Position numbers and translations under genes: made by a program | NCBI GenBank assembly: GCA_035048495.1 | Contig: JASUTR010000049.1 | Coordinates: forward strand, 124,001 to 188,000 | Reading direction: 5' to 3' | Length of the DNA stretch: 64,000 nt | Origin: Euptelea pleiosperma | Taxonomy: Eukaryota; Streptophyta; Magnoliopsida; Ranunculales; Eupteleaceae | Shown here: piece by piece, positions 13,440 through 26,100 of the stretch | Position numbering within the stretch: position 1 is the first letter of the stretch | Layout of the letters: the number at the start of each line of letters is the position of its first letter | The notes under the pieces: model-generated | Database searches by the model: none | Seen by the model: the letters and a program-made list of their open reading frames with translations, nothing else | Told to the model about the DNA's origin: nothing

Positions 13440-16400
13440 CGAATCTTGTTTCAACACTTCAAATGTGTTGCAACAATAGTAATGGAAGAGTTTGAGTTCA
13501 ATTACGAGGTCCGGTTGCGAAAAAGTCACAAGTTATAGGCTTCGGAATGTAACACACAAACTGAATCCAATTTGAGACGTTGACGCACGGATGGAGCTAA
13601 CTTGTTTCGCCTATCCCGAATCTTGTTCCAATACTTCAAATGTGTTGAAACAATAATAATGGAAGAGTTTGAGTTCAATTACGAGGTCCGATTGCGAAAA
13701 AGTCACAAGTTATAGGCTTCGGAATGTAACACACAAACTGAGTCCAATTTGAGACGTTGACGCACGGATGGGGCTAACTTGTTTCGCCTAACCCGAATCT
13801 TGTTCCAATACTTCAAATGTGTTGAAACAATAATAATGGAAGAGTTTGAGTTCAATTACGAGGTCCGATTGCGAAAAAGACACAAGTTATAGGCTTCGGA
13901 ATGTAACACACAAACTGAGTCCAATTTGAGACGTTGTCGCACGGATGGAGCTAACTTGTTTCTCCTATCCCGAATCTTGTTCCAATACTTCAAATGTGTT
14001 GAAACAATAATAATGTAAGAGTTTGAGTCCAATTACGAGGTCCGATTGCGAAAAAGTCACAAGTTATAGGCTTCGGAATGTAACACACAAACTGAGTCCA
14101 ATTTGAGACATTGACACACAGATGGAGCTAACTTGTTTTGACTGTCACGAATCTTGTTTCAACACTTCAAATGTGATGCAACAATAGTAATGGAAGAGTT
14201 TGAGTCCAATTACGAGGTCCGGTTGCGAAAAAGTCACAAGTTATAGGCTTCGGAATATAACACACAAACTGAGTCCAATTTGAGACGTTGATGCACGGAA
14301 GGGGCTAACTTGTTTCGACAGTCATAAATCTTGTTCAAACACTTCAAATTTGTTGAAACAATAGTAATGGAAGAATTCGAGTCTAATTACGAGGTTCGGT
14401 TGCGAAAAAGTCACAAGTTATAGGCTTCGGAATGTAACATACAAACTGAGTCCAATTTGAGACGTTGACGCACGGATGGAGCTAACTTGTTTCGACAGTG
14501 ATAAATCTTGTTCCAACACTTCAATTGTGTTGAAACAATTGTAATGGAAGAATTCGAGTCTAATTACGAGGTCCGGTTGCGAAAAAGTCACAAGTTATAG
14601 GCTTCGGAATGTAACACACAAACTGAGTCTAATTTTAGACGTTCACGCACGGATGGAGCTAACTTGTTTCGACTGTCCCGAATCTTGTTCCAACACTTCA
14701 AATGCGTTGAAACAATAATAATGGAAGAGTTTGAGTCCAATTACGAGGTCCGATTGCGAAAAAGTCACAAGTTATAGGCTTCGGAATGTAACACTCAAAC
14801 TGAGTCCAATTTGAGACGTTGACGCACGGATGGAGCTAACTTGTTTTGACTGCTACGAATCTTGTTTCACCACTTCAAATGTGTTGCAACAATAGTAATG
14901 GAAGAGTTTGAGTCCAATTACGAGGTCCGGTTGCGAAAAAGTCACAAGTTATAGGCTTCGGAATGTAACACACAAACTGAATCCAATTTGAGACTTTGAC
15001 GCACGGATGGAGCTAACTTGTTTCGCCTATCCCGAATCTTGTTCCAATACTTTAAATGTGTTGAAACAATAATAATGGAAGAGTTTGAGTTCAATTACGA
15101 GGTCCGATTGCGAAAAAGTTATAGGCTTCGGAATGTAACACACAAACTGAGTCCAATTTGAGACGTTGAAGCACGGATGGAGCTAACTTGTTTCGACAGT
15201 CATAAATCTTGTTCAAACACTTGAAATTTGTTGAAACAATTGTAATGGAAGAATTCGAGTCTAATTACGAGGTCCGGTTGCGAAAAAGTCACAAGTTATA
15301 GGCTTCGGAATGTAACACACAAACTGAGTCCAATTTGAGACGTTGACGCACGGAAGGAGCTAACTTGTTTGGACAGTCATAAATCTTGTTCCAACACTTC
15401 AAATTTGTTGAAACAATTGTAATGGAAGAATTCGAGTCTAATTACGAGGTCCGGTTGCGAAAAAGTCACAAGTTATAGGCTTCGGAATGTAGCACACAAA
15501 CTGAGTCCAATATGAGACGTTGACGCACGGATGGAGCTAACTTGTTTCGACTGTCCCGAATATTGTTCCAACACTTCAAATGTGCTGTAACAATAGTAAT
15601 AGAAGAATTCGAGTTTAATTACGAGGTCCGGTTGCGAAAAAGTCACAAGTTATAGGCTTCAGAATGTAACACACAAACTGAGTCCAATTTGGGACGTTGA
15701 CGCACGGATGGAGCTAACTTGTTTCGCCTATCGCGAATCTTGTTCCAATACTTCAAATGTGTTGAAACAATAATAATGGAAGAGTTTGAGTCCAATTACG
15801 AGGTCCGATTGCGAAAAAGTCACCAGTTATAGGCTTCGGAATGTAACACAAAAAATGAGTCCAATTTGAGACGTTGACGCACGGATGGAGCTAACTTGTT
15901 TTGACTGCTACGAATCTTGTTTCAACACTTCAAATGTGCTGCAACAATAGTAATGGAAGAGTTTGAGTCCAATTACGAGGTCCGGTTGCGAAAAAGTCAC
16001 AAGTTATAGGCTTCGGAATGTAACACACAAACTGAATCCAATTTGAGACGTTGACGCACGGATGGAGCTAACTTATTTCGCCTATCCCGAATCTTGTTCC
16101 AATACTTCAAATGTGTTGAAACAATAATAATGGAAGAGTTTGAGTTCAATTACGAGGTCCGATTGCGAAAAAGTCACAAGTTATAGGCTTCGGAATGTAA
16201 CACACAAACTGAGTCCAATTTGAGACGTTGACGCACGGATGGGGCTAACTTGTTTCGCCTAACCCGAATCTTGTTCCAATAATTCAAATGTGTTGAAACA
16301 ATAATAATGGAAGAGTTTGAGTTCAATTACGAGGTCCGATTGCGAAAAAGTCACAAGTTATAGGCTTCGGAATGTAACACACAAACTGAGTCCAATTTGA

Positions 16401-17858
16401 GACGTTGACGCACGGATGGAGCTAACTTGTTTCGCCTATCCCGAATCTTGTTCCAATACTTTAAATGTGTTGAAACAATAATAATGGAAGAGTTTGAGTT
16501 CAATTACGAGGTCCGATTGCGAAAAAGTCACAAGTTATAGGCTTCGGAATGTAACACACAAACTGAGTCCAATTTGAGACGTTGACGCACGGATGGAGCT
16601 AACTTGTTTCGACTGTCCCGAATCTTGTTCCAACACTTCAAATGTGTCGAAACAATAGTAATGGAAGAATTCGAGTATAATTACAAGGTTCGGTTGCGAA
16701 AAAGTCACAAGTTATAGGCTTCGGAATGTAACACACAAACTGAGTCCAATTTGAGACGTTGACGCACGGATGGAGCTAACTTGTTTCGCCTATCCCGAAT
16801 CTTGTTCCAATACTTCAAATGTGTTGAAACAATTATAATGGAAGAGTTTGAGTTCAATTACGAGGTCCGATTGCGAAAAAGTCACAAGTTATAGGCTTCA
16901 GGAATGTAACACACAAACTGAGTCCAATTTGAGACGTTGACGCACGGATGGGGCTAACTTGTTTCGCCTAACCCGAATCTTGTTCCAATACTTCAAATGT
17001 GTTGAAACAATAATAATGGAAGAGTTTGAGTTCAATTACGAGGTCCGATTGCGAAAAAGTCACAAGTTATAGGCTTCGGAATGTAACACACAAACTGAGT
17101 CCAATTTGAGACGTTGACGCACGGATGGAGCTAACTTGTTTCGCCTATCCCGAATCTTGTTCCAATACTTCAAATGTGTTGAAACAATAATAATGGAAGA
17201 GTTTGAGTTCAATTACGAGGTCCGATTGCGAAAAAGTCACAAGTTATAGGCTTCGGAATGTAACACACAAACTGAGTCCAATTTGAGACGTTGACACACG
17301 GATGGAGCTAACTTGTTTCGACTGTCCCGAATCTTGTTCCAACACTTCAAATGTGCTGTAACAATAGTAATAGAAGAATTCGAGTTTAATTACGAGGTCC
17401 GGTTGCGAAAAAGTCACAAGTTATAGGCTTCGGAATGTAACTCACAAACTGAGTCCAATTTGAGACGTTGACGCACGGATGGAGCTAACTTGTTTCGACT
17501 GTCCCGAATCTTATTCCAACACTTCAAATGTGTTGAAACAATAGTAATGGAAGAATTTGAGTCTAATTACGAGGTTCGGTTGCGAAAAAGTCACAAGTTA
17601 TAGGCTTCGGAATGTAACAGACAAACTGAGTCCAATTTGAGACGTTGACGCACGGATGGAGCTAACTTGTTTCGCCTATCGCGAATCTTGTTCCAATACT
17701 TCAAATGTGTTGAAACAATAATAATGGAAGAGTTTGAGTCCAATTACGAGGTCCGATTGCGAAAAAGTCACCAGTTATAGGCTTCGGAATGTAACACACA
17801 AACTGAGTCCAATTTGAGACGTTGACGCACGGATGGAGCTAACTTGTTTTGACTGCTA
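13440..17858 (+). repeat. Reference 25-monomer higher-order repeat (4,419 bp)
   Basis: Type unit used for numbering. Monomer starts and markers: m1 13440 GCTACG; m2 13617 CCTATCCCG; m3 13794 CCTAACCCG; m4 13971 TCTCCTATC, AATGTAAGAG; m5 14148 GATGCAAC; m6 14325 TTGTTCAAAC; m7 14502 GTGATAAATC, TCAATTGTG; m8 14679 ATGCGTTG; m9 14856 TTTCACCAC; m10 15033 ACTTTAAAT plus 7-bp deletion; m11 15203 CTTGAAAT; m12 15380 GGACAGTC; m13 15557 CGAATATTG; m14 15734 CCTATCGCG; m15 15911 GCTACG; m16 16088 TTATTTCGCC; m17 16265 AATAATTC; m18 16442 ACTTTAAAT; m19 16619 GTGTCGAAAC; m20 16796 ATTATAATGG; m21 16974; m22 17151; m23 17328 GCTGTAAC; m24 17505 CTTATTCC; m25 17682 CCTATCGCG. A one-base insertion near 16900 explains 4,419 rather than 4,418 bp. 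Confidence 0.9.
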
Positions 17859-20800
17859 CGAATCTTGTTTCAACACTTCAAATGTGTTGCAACAATAGTA
17901 ATGGAAGAGTTTGAGTTCAATTACGAGGTCCGGTTGCGAAAAAGTCACAAGTTATAGGCTTCGGAATGTAACACACAAACTGAATCCAATTTGAGACGTT
18001 GACGCACGGATGGAGCTAACTTGTTTCGCCTATCCCGAATCTTGTTCCAATACTTCAAATGTGTTGAAACAATAATAATGGAAGAGTTTGAGTTCAATTA
18101 CGAGGTCCGATTGCGAAAAAGTCACAAGTTATAGGCTTCGGAATGTAACACACAAACTGAGTCCAATTTGAGACGTTGACGCACGGATGGGGCTAACTTG
18201 TTTCGCCTAACCCGAATCTTGTTCCAATACTTCAAATGTGTTGAAACAATAATAATGGAAGAGTTTGAGTTCAATTACGAGGTCCGATTGCGAAAAAGTC
18301 ACAAGTTATAGGCTTCGGAATGTAACACACAAACTGAGTCCAATTTGAGACTTTGTCCCACGGATGGAGCTAACTTGTTTCTCCTATCCCGAATCTTGTT
18401 CCAATACTTCAAATGTGTTGAAACAATAATAATGTAAGAGTTTGAGTCCAATTACGAGGTCCGATTGCGAAAAAGTCACAAGTTATAGGCTTCGGAATGT
18501 AACACACAAACTGAGTCCAATTTGAGACATTGACACACGGATGGAGCTAACTTGTTTTGACTGTCACGAATCTTGTTTCAACACTTCAAATGTGATGCAA
18601 CAATAGTAATGGAAGAGTTTGAGTCCAATTACGAGGTCCGGTTGCGAAAAAGTCACAAGTTATAGGCTTCGGAATGTAACACACAAACTGAGTCCAATTT
18701 GAGACGTTGATGCACGGAAGGGGCTAACTTGTTTCGACAGTCATAAATCTTGTTCAAACACTTCAAATTTGTTGAAACAATAGTAATGGAAGAATTCGAG
18801 TCTAATTACGAGGTTCGGTTGCGAAAAAGTCACAAGTTATAGGCTTCGGAATGTTACATACAAACTGAGTCCAATTTGAGACGTTGACGCACGGATGGAG
18901 CTAACTTGTTTCGACAGTGATAAATCTTGTTCCAACACTTCAATTGTGTTGAAACAATTGTAATGGAAGAATTCGAGTCTAATTACGAGGTCCGGTTGCG
19001 AAAAAGTCACAAGTTATAGGCTTCGGAATGTAACACACAAACTGAGTCTAATTTTAGACGTTCACGCACGGATGGAGCTAACTTGTTTCGACTGTCCCGA
19101 ATCTTGTTCCAACACTTCAAATGCGTTGAAACAATAATAATGGAAGAGTTTGAGTCCAATTACGAGGTCCGATTGCGAAAAAGTCACAAGTTATAGGCTT
19201 CGGAATGTAACACACAAACTGAGTCCAATTTGCGACGTTGACGCACGGATGGAGCTAACTTGTTTTGACTGCTACGAATCTTGTTTCACCACTTCAAATG
19301 TGTTGCAACAATAGTAATGGAAGAGTTTGAGTCCAATTACGAGGTCCGGTTGCGAAAAAGTCACAAGTTATAGGCTTCGGAATGTAACACACAAACTGAA
19401 TCCAATTTGAGACGTTGACGCACGGATGGAGCTAACTTGTTTCGCCTATCCCGAATCTTGTTCCAATACTTTAAATGTGTTGAAACAATAATAATGGAAG
19501 AGTTTGAGTTCAATTACGAGGTCCGATTGCTAAAAAGTTATAGGCTTCGGAATGTAACACACAAACTGAGTCCAATTTGAGACGTTGAAGCACGGATGGA
19601 GCTAACTTGTTTCGACAGTCATAAATCTTGTTCAAACACTTCAAATTTGTTGAAACAATTGTAATGGAAGAATTCGAGTCTAATTAGGAGGTCCGGTTGC
19701 GAAAAAGTCACAAGTTATAGGCTTCGGAATGTAACACACAAACTGAGTCCAATTTGAGACGTTGACGCACGGAAGGAGCTAACTTGTTTGGACAGTCATA
19801 AATCTTGTTCCAACACTTCAAATTTGTTGAAACAATTGTAATGGAAGAATTCGAGTCTAATTACGAGGTCCGGTTGCGAAAAAGTCACAAGTTATAGGCT
19901 TCGGAATGTAGCACACAAACTGAGTCCAATATGAGACGTTGACGCACGGATGGAGCTAACTTGTTTCGACTGTCCCGAATATTGTTCCAACACTTCAAAT
20001 GTGCTGTAACAATAGTAATAGAAGAATTCGAGTTTAATTACGAGGTCCGGTTGCGAAAAAGTCACAAGTTATAGGCTTCAGAATGTAACACACAAACTGA
20101 GTCCAATTTGGGACGTTGACGCACGGATGGAGCTAACTTGTTTCGCCTATCGCGAATCTTGTTCCAATACTTCAAATGTGTTGAAACAATAATAATGGAA
20201 GAGTTTGAGTCCAATTACGAGGTCCGATTGCGAAAAAGTCACCAGTTATAGGCTTCGGAATGTAACACAAAAAATGAGTCCAATTTGAGACGTTGACGCA
20301 CGGATGGAGCTAACTTGTTTTGACTGCTACGAATCTTGTTTCAACACTTCAAATGTGTTGCAACAATAGTAATGGAAGAGTTTGAGTCCAATTACGAGGT
20401 CCGGTTGCGAAAAAGTCACAAGTTATAGGCTTCGGAATGTAACACACAAACTGAATCCAATTTGAGACGTTGACGCACGGATGGAGCTAACTTATTTCGC
20501 CTATCCCGAATCTTGTTCCAATACTTCAAATGTGTTGAAACAATAATAATGGAAGAGTTTGAGTTCAATTACGAGGTCCGATTGCGAAAAAGTCACAAGT
20601 TATAGGCTTCGGAATGTAACACACAAACTGAGTCCAATTTGAGACGTTGACGCACGGATGGGGCTAACTTGTTTCGCCTAACCCGAATCTTGTTCCAATA
20701 ATTCAAATGTGTTGAAACAATAATAATGGAAGAGTTTGAGTTCAATTATGAGGTCCGATTGCGAAAAAGTCACAAGTTATAGGCTTCGGAATGTAACACA

Positions 20801-22099
20801 CAAACTGAGTCCAATTTGAGACGTTGACGCACGGATGGAGCTAACTTGTTTCGCCTATCCCGAATCTTGTTCCAATACTTTAAATGTGTTGAAACAATAA
20901 TAATGGAAGAGTTTGAGTTCAATTACGAGGTCCGATTGCGAAAAAGTCACAAGTTATAGGCTTCGGAATGTAACACACAAACTGAGTCCAATTTGAGACG
21001 TTGACGCACGGATGGAGCTAACTTGTTTCGACTGTCCCGAATCTTGTTCCAACACTTCAAATGTGTCGAAACAATAGTAATGGAAGAATTCGAGTATAAT
21101 TACAAGGTTCGGTTGCGAAAAAGTCACAAGTTATAGGCTTCGGAATGTAACACACAAACTGAGTCCAATTTGAGACGTTGACGCACGGATGGAGCTAACT
21201 TGTTTCGCCTATCCCGAATCTTGTTCCAATACTTCAAATGTGTTGAAACAATTATAATGGAAGAGTTTGAGTTCAATTACGAGGTCCGATTGCGAAAAAG
21301 TCACAAGTTATAGGCTTCGGAATGTAACACACAAACTGAGTCCAATTTGAGACGTTGAAGCACGGATGGAGCTAACTTGTTTCGACAGTCATAAATCTTG
21401 TTCAAACACTTGAAATTTGTTGAAACAATTGTAATGGAAGAATTCGAGTCTAATTACGAGGTCCGGTTGCGAAAAAGTCACAAGTTATAGGCTTCGGAAT
21501 GTAACACACAAACTGAGTCCAATTTGAGACGTTGACGCACGGAAGGAGCTAACTTGTTTGGACAGTCATAAATCTTGTTCCAACACTTCAAATTTGTTGA
21601 AACAATTGTAATGGAAGAATTCGAGTCTAATTACGAGGTCCGGTTGCGAAAAAGTCACAAGTTATAGGCTTCGGAATGTAGCACACAAACTGAGTCCAAT
21701 ATGAGACGTTGACGCACGGATGGAGCTAACTTGTTTCGACTGTCCCGAATATTGTTCCAACACTTCAAATGTGCTGTAACAATAGTAATAGAAGAATTCG
21801 AGTTTAATTACGAGGTCCGGTTGCGAAAAAGTCACAAGTTATAGGCTTCAGAATGTAACACACAAACTGAGTCCAATTTGGGACGTTGACGCACGGATGG
21901 AGCTAACTTGTTTCGCCTATCGCGAATCTTGTTCCAATACTTCAAATGTGTTGAAACAATAATAATGGAAGAGTTTGAGTCCAATTACGAGGTCCGATTG
22001 CGAAAAAGTCACCAGTTATAGGCTTCGGAATGTAACACAAAAAATGAGTCCAATTTGAGACGTTGACGCACGGATGGAGCTAACTTGTTTTGACTGCTA
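17859..22099 (+). repeat. Satellite: HOR copy truncated after m20, then m11-m14
   Basis: Starts as a second 25-mer in register with the preceding unit, offset 4,419 bp. It runs m1 to m20 (21215), with m10 at 19452. It then jumps back to m11 at 21392 and continues m12, m13 (21746), m14 (21923). The m20-to-m11 join creates a 10-mer period: the m13 marker CGAATATTG recurs 1,770 bp apart (19976 and 21746). The same join is seen near 59130. Confidence 0.85.
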
Positions 22100-23175
22100 C
22101 GAATCTTGTTCCAATACTTCAAATGTGTTGAAACAATAATAATGGAAGAGTTTGAGTCCAATTACGAGGTCCGATTGCGAAAAAGTCACCAGTTATAGGC
22201 TTCGGAATGTAACACACAAACTGAGTCCAATTTGAGACGTTGTCCCACGGATGGAGCTAACTTGTTTCTCCTATCCCGAATCTTGTTCCAATACTTCAAA
22301 TGTGTTGAAACAATAAGTAATGGAAGAGTTTGAGTCCAATTACGAGGTCCGATTGCGAAAAAGTCACAAGTTATAGGCTTCGGAATGTAACACACAAACT
22401 GAGTCCAATTTGAGACGTTGACAGCACGGATGGAGCTAACTTGTTTCGACTGTCACTAATCTTGTTCAACACTTCAAATTTGTTGAAACAATAGTAATGG
22501 AAGAATTCGAGTCTAATTACGAGGTCCGGTTGCGAAAAAGTCACAAGTTATAGGCTTCGGAATGTAACACACAAACTGAGTCCAATTTGAGACGTTGACG
22601 CACGGATGGAGCTAACTTGTTTCGACAGTGCATAAATCTTGTTCCAACACTTCAATTGTGTTGAAACAATAGTAATGGAAGAATTCGAGTCTAATTACGA
22701 GGTCCGGTTGCGAAAAAGTCACAAGTTATAGGCTTCGGAATGTAACACACAAACTGAGTCCAATTTGAGACGTTGACGCACGGATGGAGCTAACTTGTTT
22801 CGACTGTCCGAATCTTGTTCCAACACTTCAAATGTGTTGAAACAATAGTAATGGAAGAATTCGAGTCTAATTACGAGGTCCGGTTGCGAAAAAGTCACAA
22901 GTTATAGGCTTCGGAATGTAACACACAAACTGAGTCCAATTTGAGACGTTGACGCACGGATGGAGCTAACTTGTTTCGACTGTCCCGAATCATATTCCAA
23001 CACTTCAAATGTGTTGAAACAATAATAATGGAAGAGTTTGAGTCCAATTACGAGGTCCGATTGCGAAAAAGTCACAAGTTATAGGCTTCGGAATGTAACA
23101 CACAAACTGAGTCCAATTTGAGACGTTGACGCACGGATGGAGCTACCTTGTTTCGACTGCTCCGAATCTTGTTCA
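22100..23175 (+). repeat. Anomalous consensus-like satellite segment
   Basis: About six monomers that fit no m-type cleanly and mix variants at polymorphic positions. Examples: CAATAAGTAATGG (between AATAATAATGG and AATAGTAATGG), GTTGACAGCACGG (between GACGCACGG and GAAGCACGG), CACTAATCTTGTTCAAC, ACAGTGCATAAATC (between GTCATAAATC and GTGATAAATC), GACTGTCCGAATC (one C short), CGACTGCTCCGAATC and TTGTTCACCAC. Single-base gains and losses appear here in nearly every monomer, whereas neighbouring HOR copies show almost none. The ordered array resumes at the m9/m10 boundary. Best explained as averaged or collapsed assembly sequence; a genuinely diverged segment is the alternative. Confidence 0.7.
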
Positions 23176-26100
23176 CCACTTCAAATGTGTTGCAACAATA
23201 GTAATGGAAGAGTTTGAGTCCAATTACGAGGTCCGGTTGCGAAAAAGTCACAAGTTATAGGCTTCGGAATGTAACACACAAACTGAATCCAATTTGAGAC
23301 GTTGACGCACGGATGGAGCTAACTTGTTTCGCCTATCCCGAATCTTGTTCCAATACTTTAAATGTGTTGAAACAATAATAATGGAAGAGTTTGAGTTCAA
23401 TTACGAGGTCCGATTGCTAAAAAGTTATAGGCTTCGGAATGTAACACACAAACTGAGTCCAATTTGAGACGTTGAAGCACGGATGGAGCTAACTTGTTTC
23501 GACAGTCATAAATCTTGTTCAAACACTTGAAATTTGTTGAAACAATTGTAATGGAAGAATTCGAGTCTAATTACGAGGTCCGGTTGCGAAAAAGTCACAA
23601 GTTATAGGCTTCGGAATGTAACACACAAACTGAGTCCAATTTGAGACGTTGACGCACGGAAGGAGCTAACTTGTTTGGACAGTCATAAATCTTGTTCCAA
23701 CACTTCAAATTTGTTGAAACAATTGTAATGGAAGAATTCGAGTCTAATTACGAGGTCCGGTTGCGAAAAAGTCACAAGTTATAGGCTTCGGAATGTAGCA
23801 CACAAACTGAGTCCAATATGAGACGTTGACGCACGGATGGAGCTAACTTGTTTCGACTGTCCCGAATATTGTTCCAACACTTCAAATGTGCTGTAACAAT
23901 AGTAATAGAAGAATTCGAGTTTAATTACGAGGTCCGGTTGCGAAAAAGTCACAAGTTATAGGCTTCAGAATGTAACACACAAACTGAGTCCAATTTGGGA
24001 CGTTGACGCACGGATGGAGCTAACTTGTTTCGCCTATCGCGAATCTTGTTCCAATACTTCAAATGTGTTGAAACAATAATAATGGAAGAGTTTGAGTCCA
24101 ATTACGAGGTCCGATTGCGAAAAAGTCACCAGTTATAGGCTTCGGAATGTAACACAAAAAATGAGTCCAATTTGAGACGTTGACGCACGGATGGAGCTAA
24201 CTTGTTTTGACTGCTACGAATCTTGTTTCAACACTTCAAATGTGTTGCAACAATAGTAATGGAAGAGTTTGAGTCCAATTACGAGGTCCGGTTGCGAAAA
24301 AGTCACAAGTTATAGGCTTCGGAATGTAACACACAAACTGAATCCAATTTGAGACGTTGACGCACGGATGGAGCTAACTTATTTCGCCTATCCTGAATCT
24401 TGTTCCAATACTTCAAATGTGTTGAAACAATAATAATGGAAGAGTTTGAGTTCAATTACGAGGTCCGATTGCGAAAAAGTCACAAGTTATAGGCTTCGGA
24501 ATGTAACACACAAACTGAGTCCAATTTGAGACGTTGACGCACGGATGGGGCTAACTTGTTTCGCCTAACCCGAATCTTGTTCCAATAATTCAAATGTGTT
24601 GAAACAATAATAATGGAAGAGTTTGAGTTCAATTATGAGGTCCGATTGCGAAAAAGTCACAAGTTATAGGCTTCGGAATGTAACACACAAACTGAGTCCA
24701 ATTTGAGACGTTGACGCACGGATGGAGCTAACTTGTTTCGCCTATCCCGAATCTTGTTCCAATACTTTAAATGTGTTGAAACAATAATAATGGAAGAGTT
24801 TGAGTTCAATTACGAGGTCCGATTGCGAAAAAGTCACAAGTTATAGGCTTCGGAATGTAACACACAAACTGAGTCCAATTTGAGACGTTGACGCACGGAT
24901 GGAGCTAACTTGTTTCGACTGTCCCGAATCTTGTTCCAACACTTCAAATGTGTCGAAACAATAGTAATGGAAGAATTCGAGTATAATTACAAGGTTCGGT
25001 TGCGAAAAAGTCACAAGTTATAGGCTTCGGAATGTAACACACAAACTGAGTCCAATTTGAGACGTTGACGCACGGATGGAGCTAACTTATTTCGCCTATC
25101 CTGAATCTTGTTCCAATACTTCAAATGTGTTGAAACAATAATAATGGAAGAGTTTGAGTTCAATTACGAGGTCCGATTGCGAAAAAGTCACAAGTTATAG
25201 GCTTCGGAATGTAGCACACAAACTGAGTCCAATATGAGACGTTGACGCACGGATGGAGCTAACTTGTTTCGACTGTCCCGAATATTGTTCCAACACTTCA
25301 AATGTGCTGTAACAATAGTAATAGAAGAATTCGAGTTTAATTACGAGGTCCGGTTGCGAAAAAGTCACAAGTTATAGGCTTCAGAATGTAACACACAAAC
25401 TGAGTCCAATTTGGGACGTTGACGCACGGATGGAGCTAACTTGTTTCGCCTATCGCGAATCTTGTTCCAATACTTCAAATGTGTTGAAACAATAATAATG
25501 GAAGAGTTTGAGTCCAATTACGAGGTCCGATTGCGAAAAAGTCACCAGTTATAGGCTTCGGAATGTAACACAAAAAATGAGTCCAATTTGAGACGTTGAC
25601 GCACGGATGGAGCTAACTTGTTTTGACTGCTACGAATCTTGTTTCAACACTTCAAATGTGCTGCAACAATAGTAATGGAAGAGTTTGAGTCCAATTACGA
25701 GGTCCGGTTGCGAAAAAGTCACAAGTTATAGGCTTCGGAATGTAACACACAAACTGAATCCAATTTGAGACGTTGACGCACGGATGGAGCTAACTTATTT
25801 CGCCTATCCCGAATCTTGTTCCAATACTTCAAATGTGTTGAAACAATAATAATGGAAGAGTTTGAGTTCAATTACGAGGTCCGATTGCGAAAAAGTCACA
25901 AGTTATAGGCTTCGGAATGTAACACACAAACTGAGTCCAATTTGAGACGTTGACGCACGGATGGGGCTAACTTGTTTCGCCTAACCCGAATCTTGTTCCA
26001 ATAATTCAAATGTGTTGAAACAATAATAATGGAAGAGTTTGAGTTCAATTACGAGGTCCGATTGCGAAAAAGTCACAAGTTATAGGCTTCGGAATGTAAC

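Noticed and set aside
22186..22395. Reverse-strand frame of 69 codons in the satellite
   Set aside because: It spans more than one monomer and stays open only because of the anomalous one-base insertion in CAATAAGTAATGG; normal monomers are closed in all frames.
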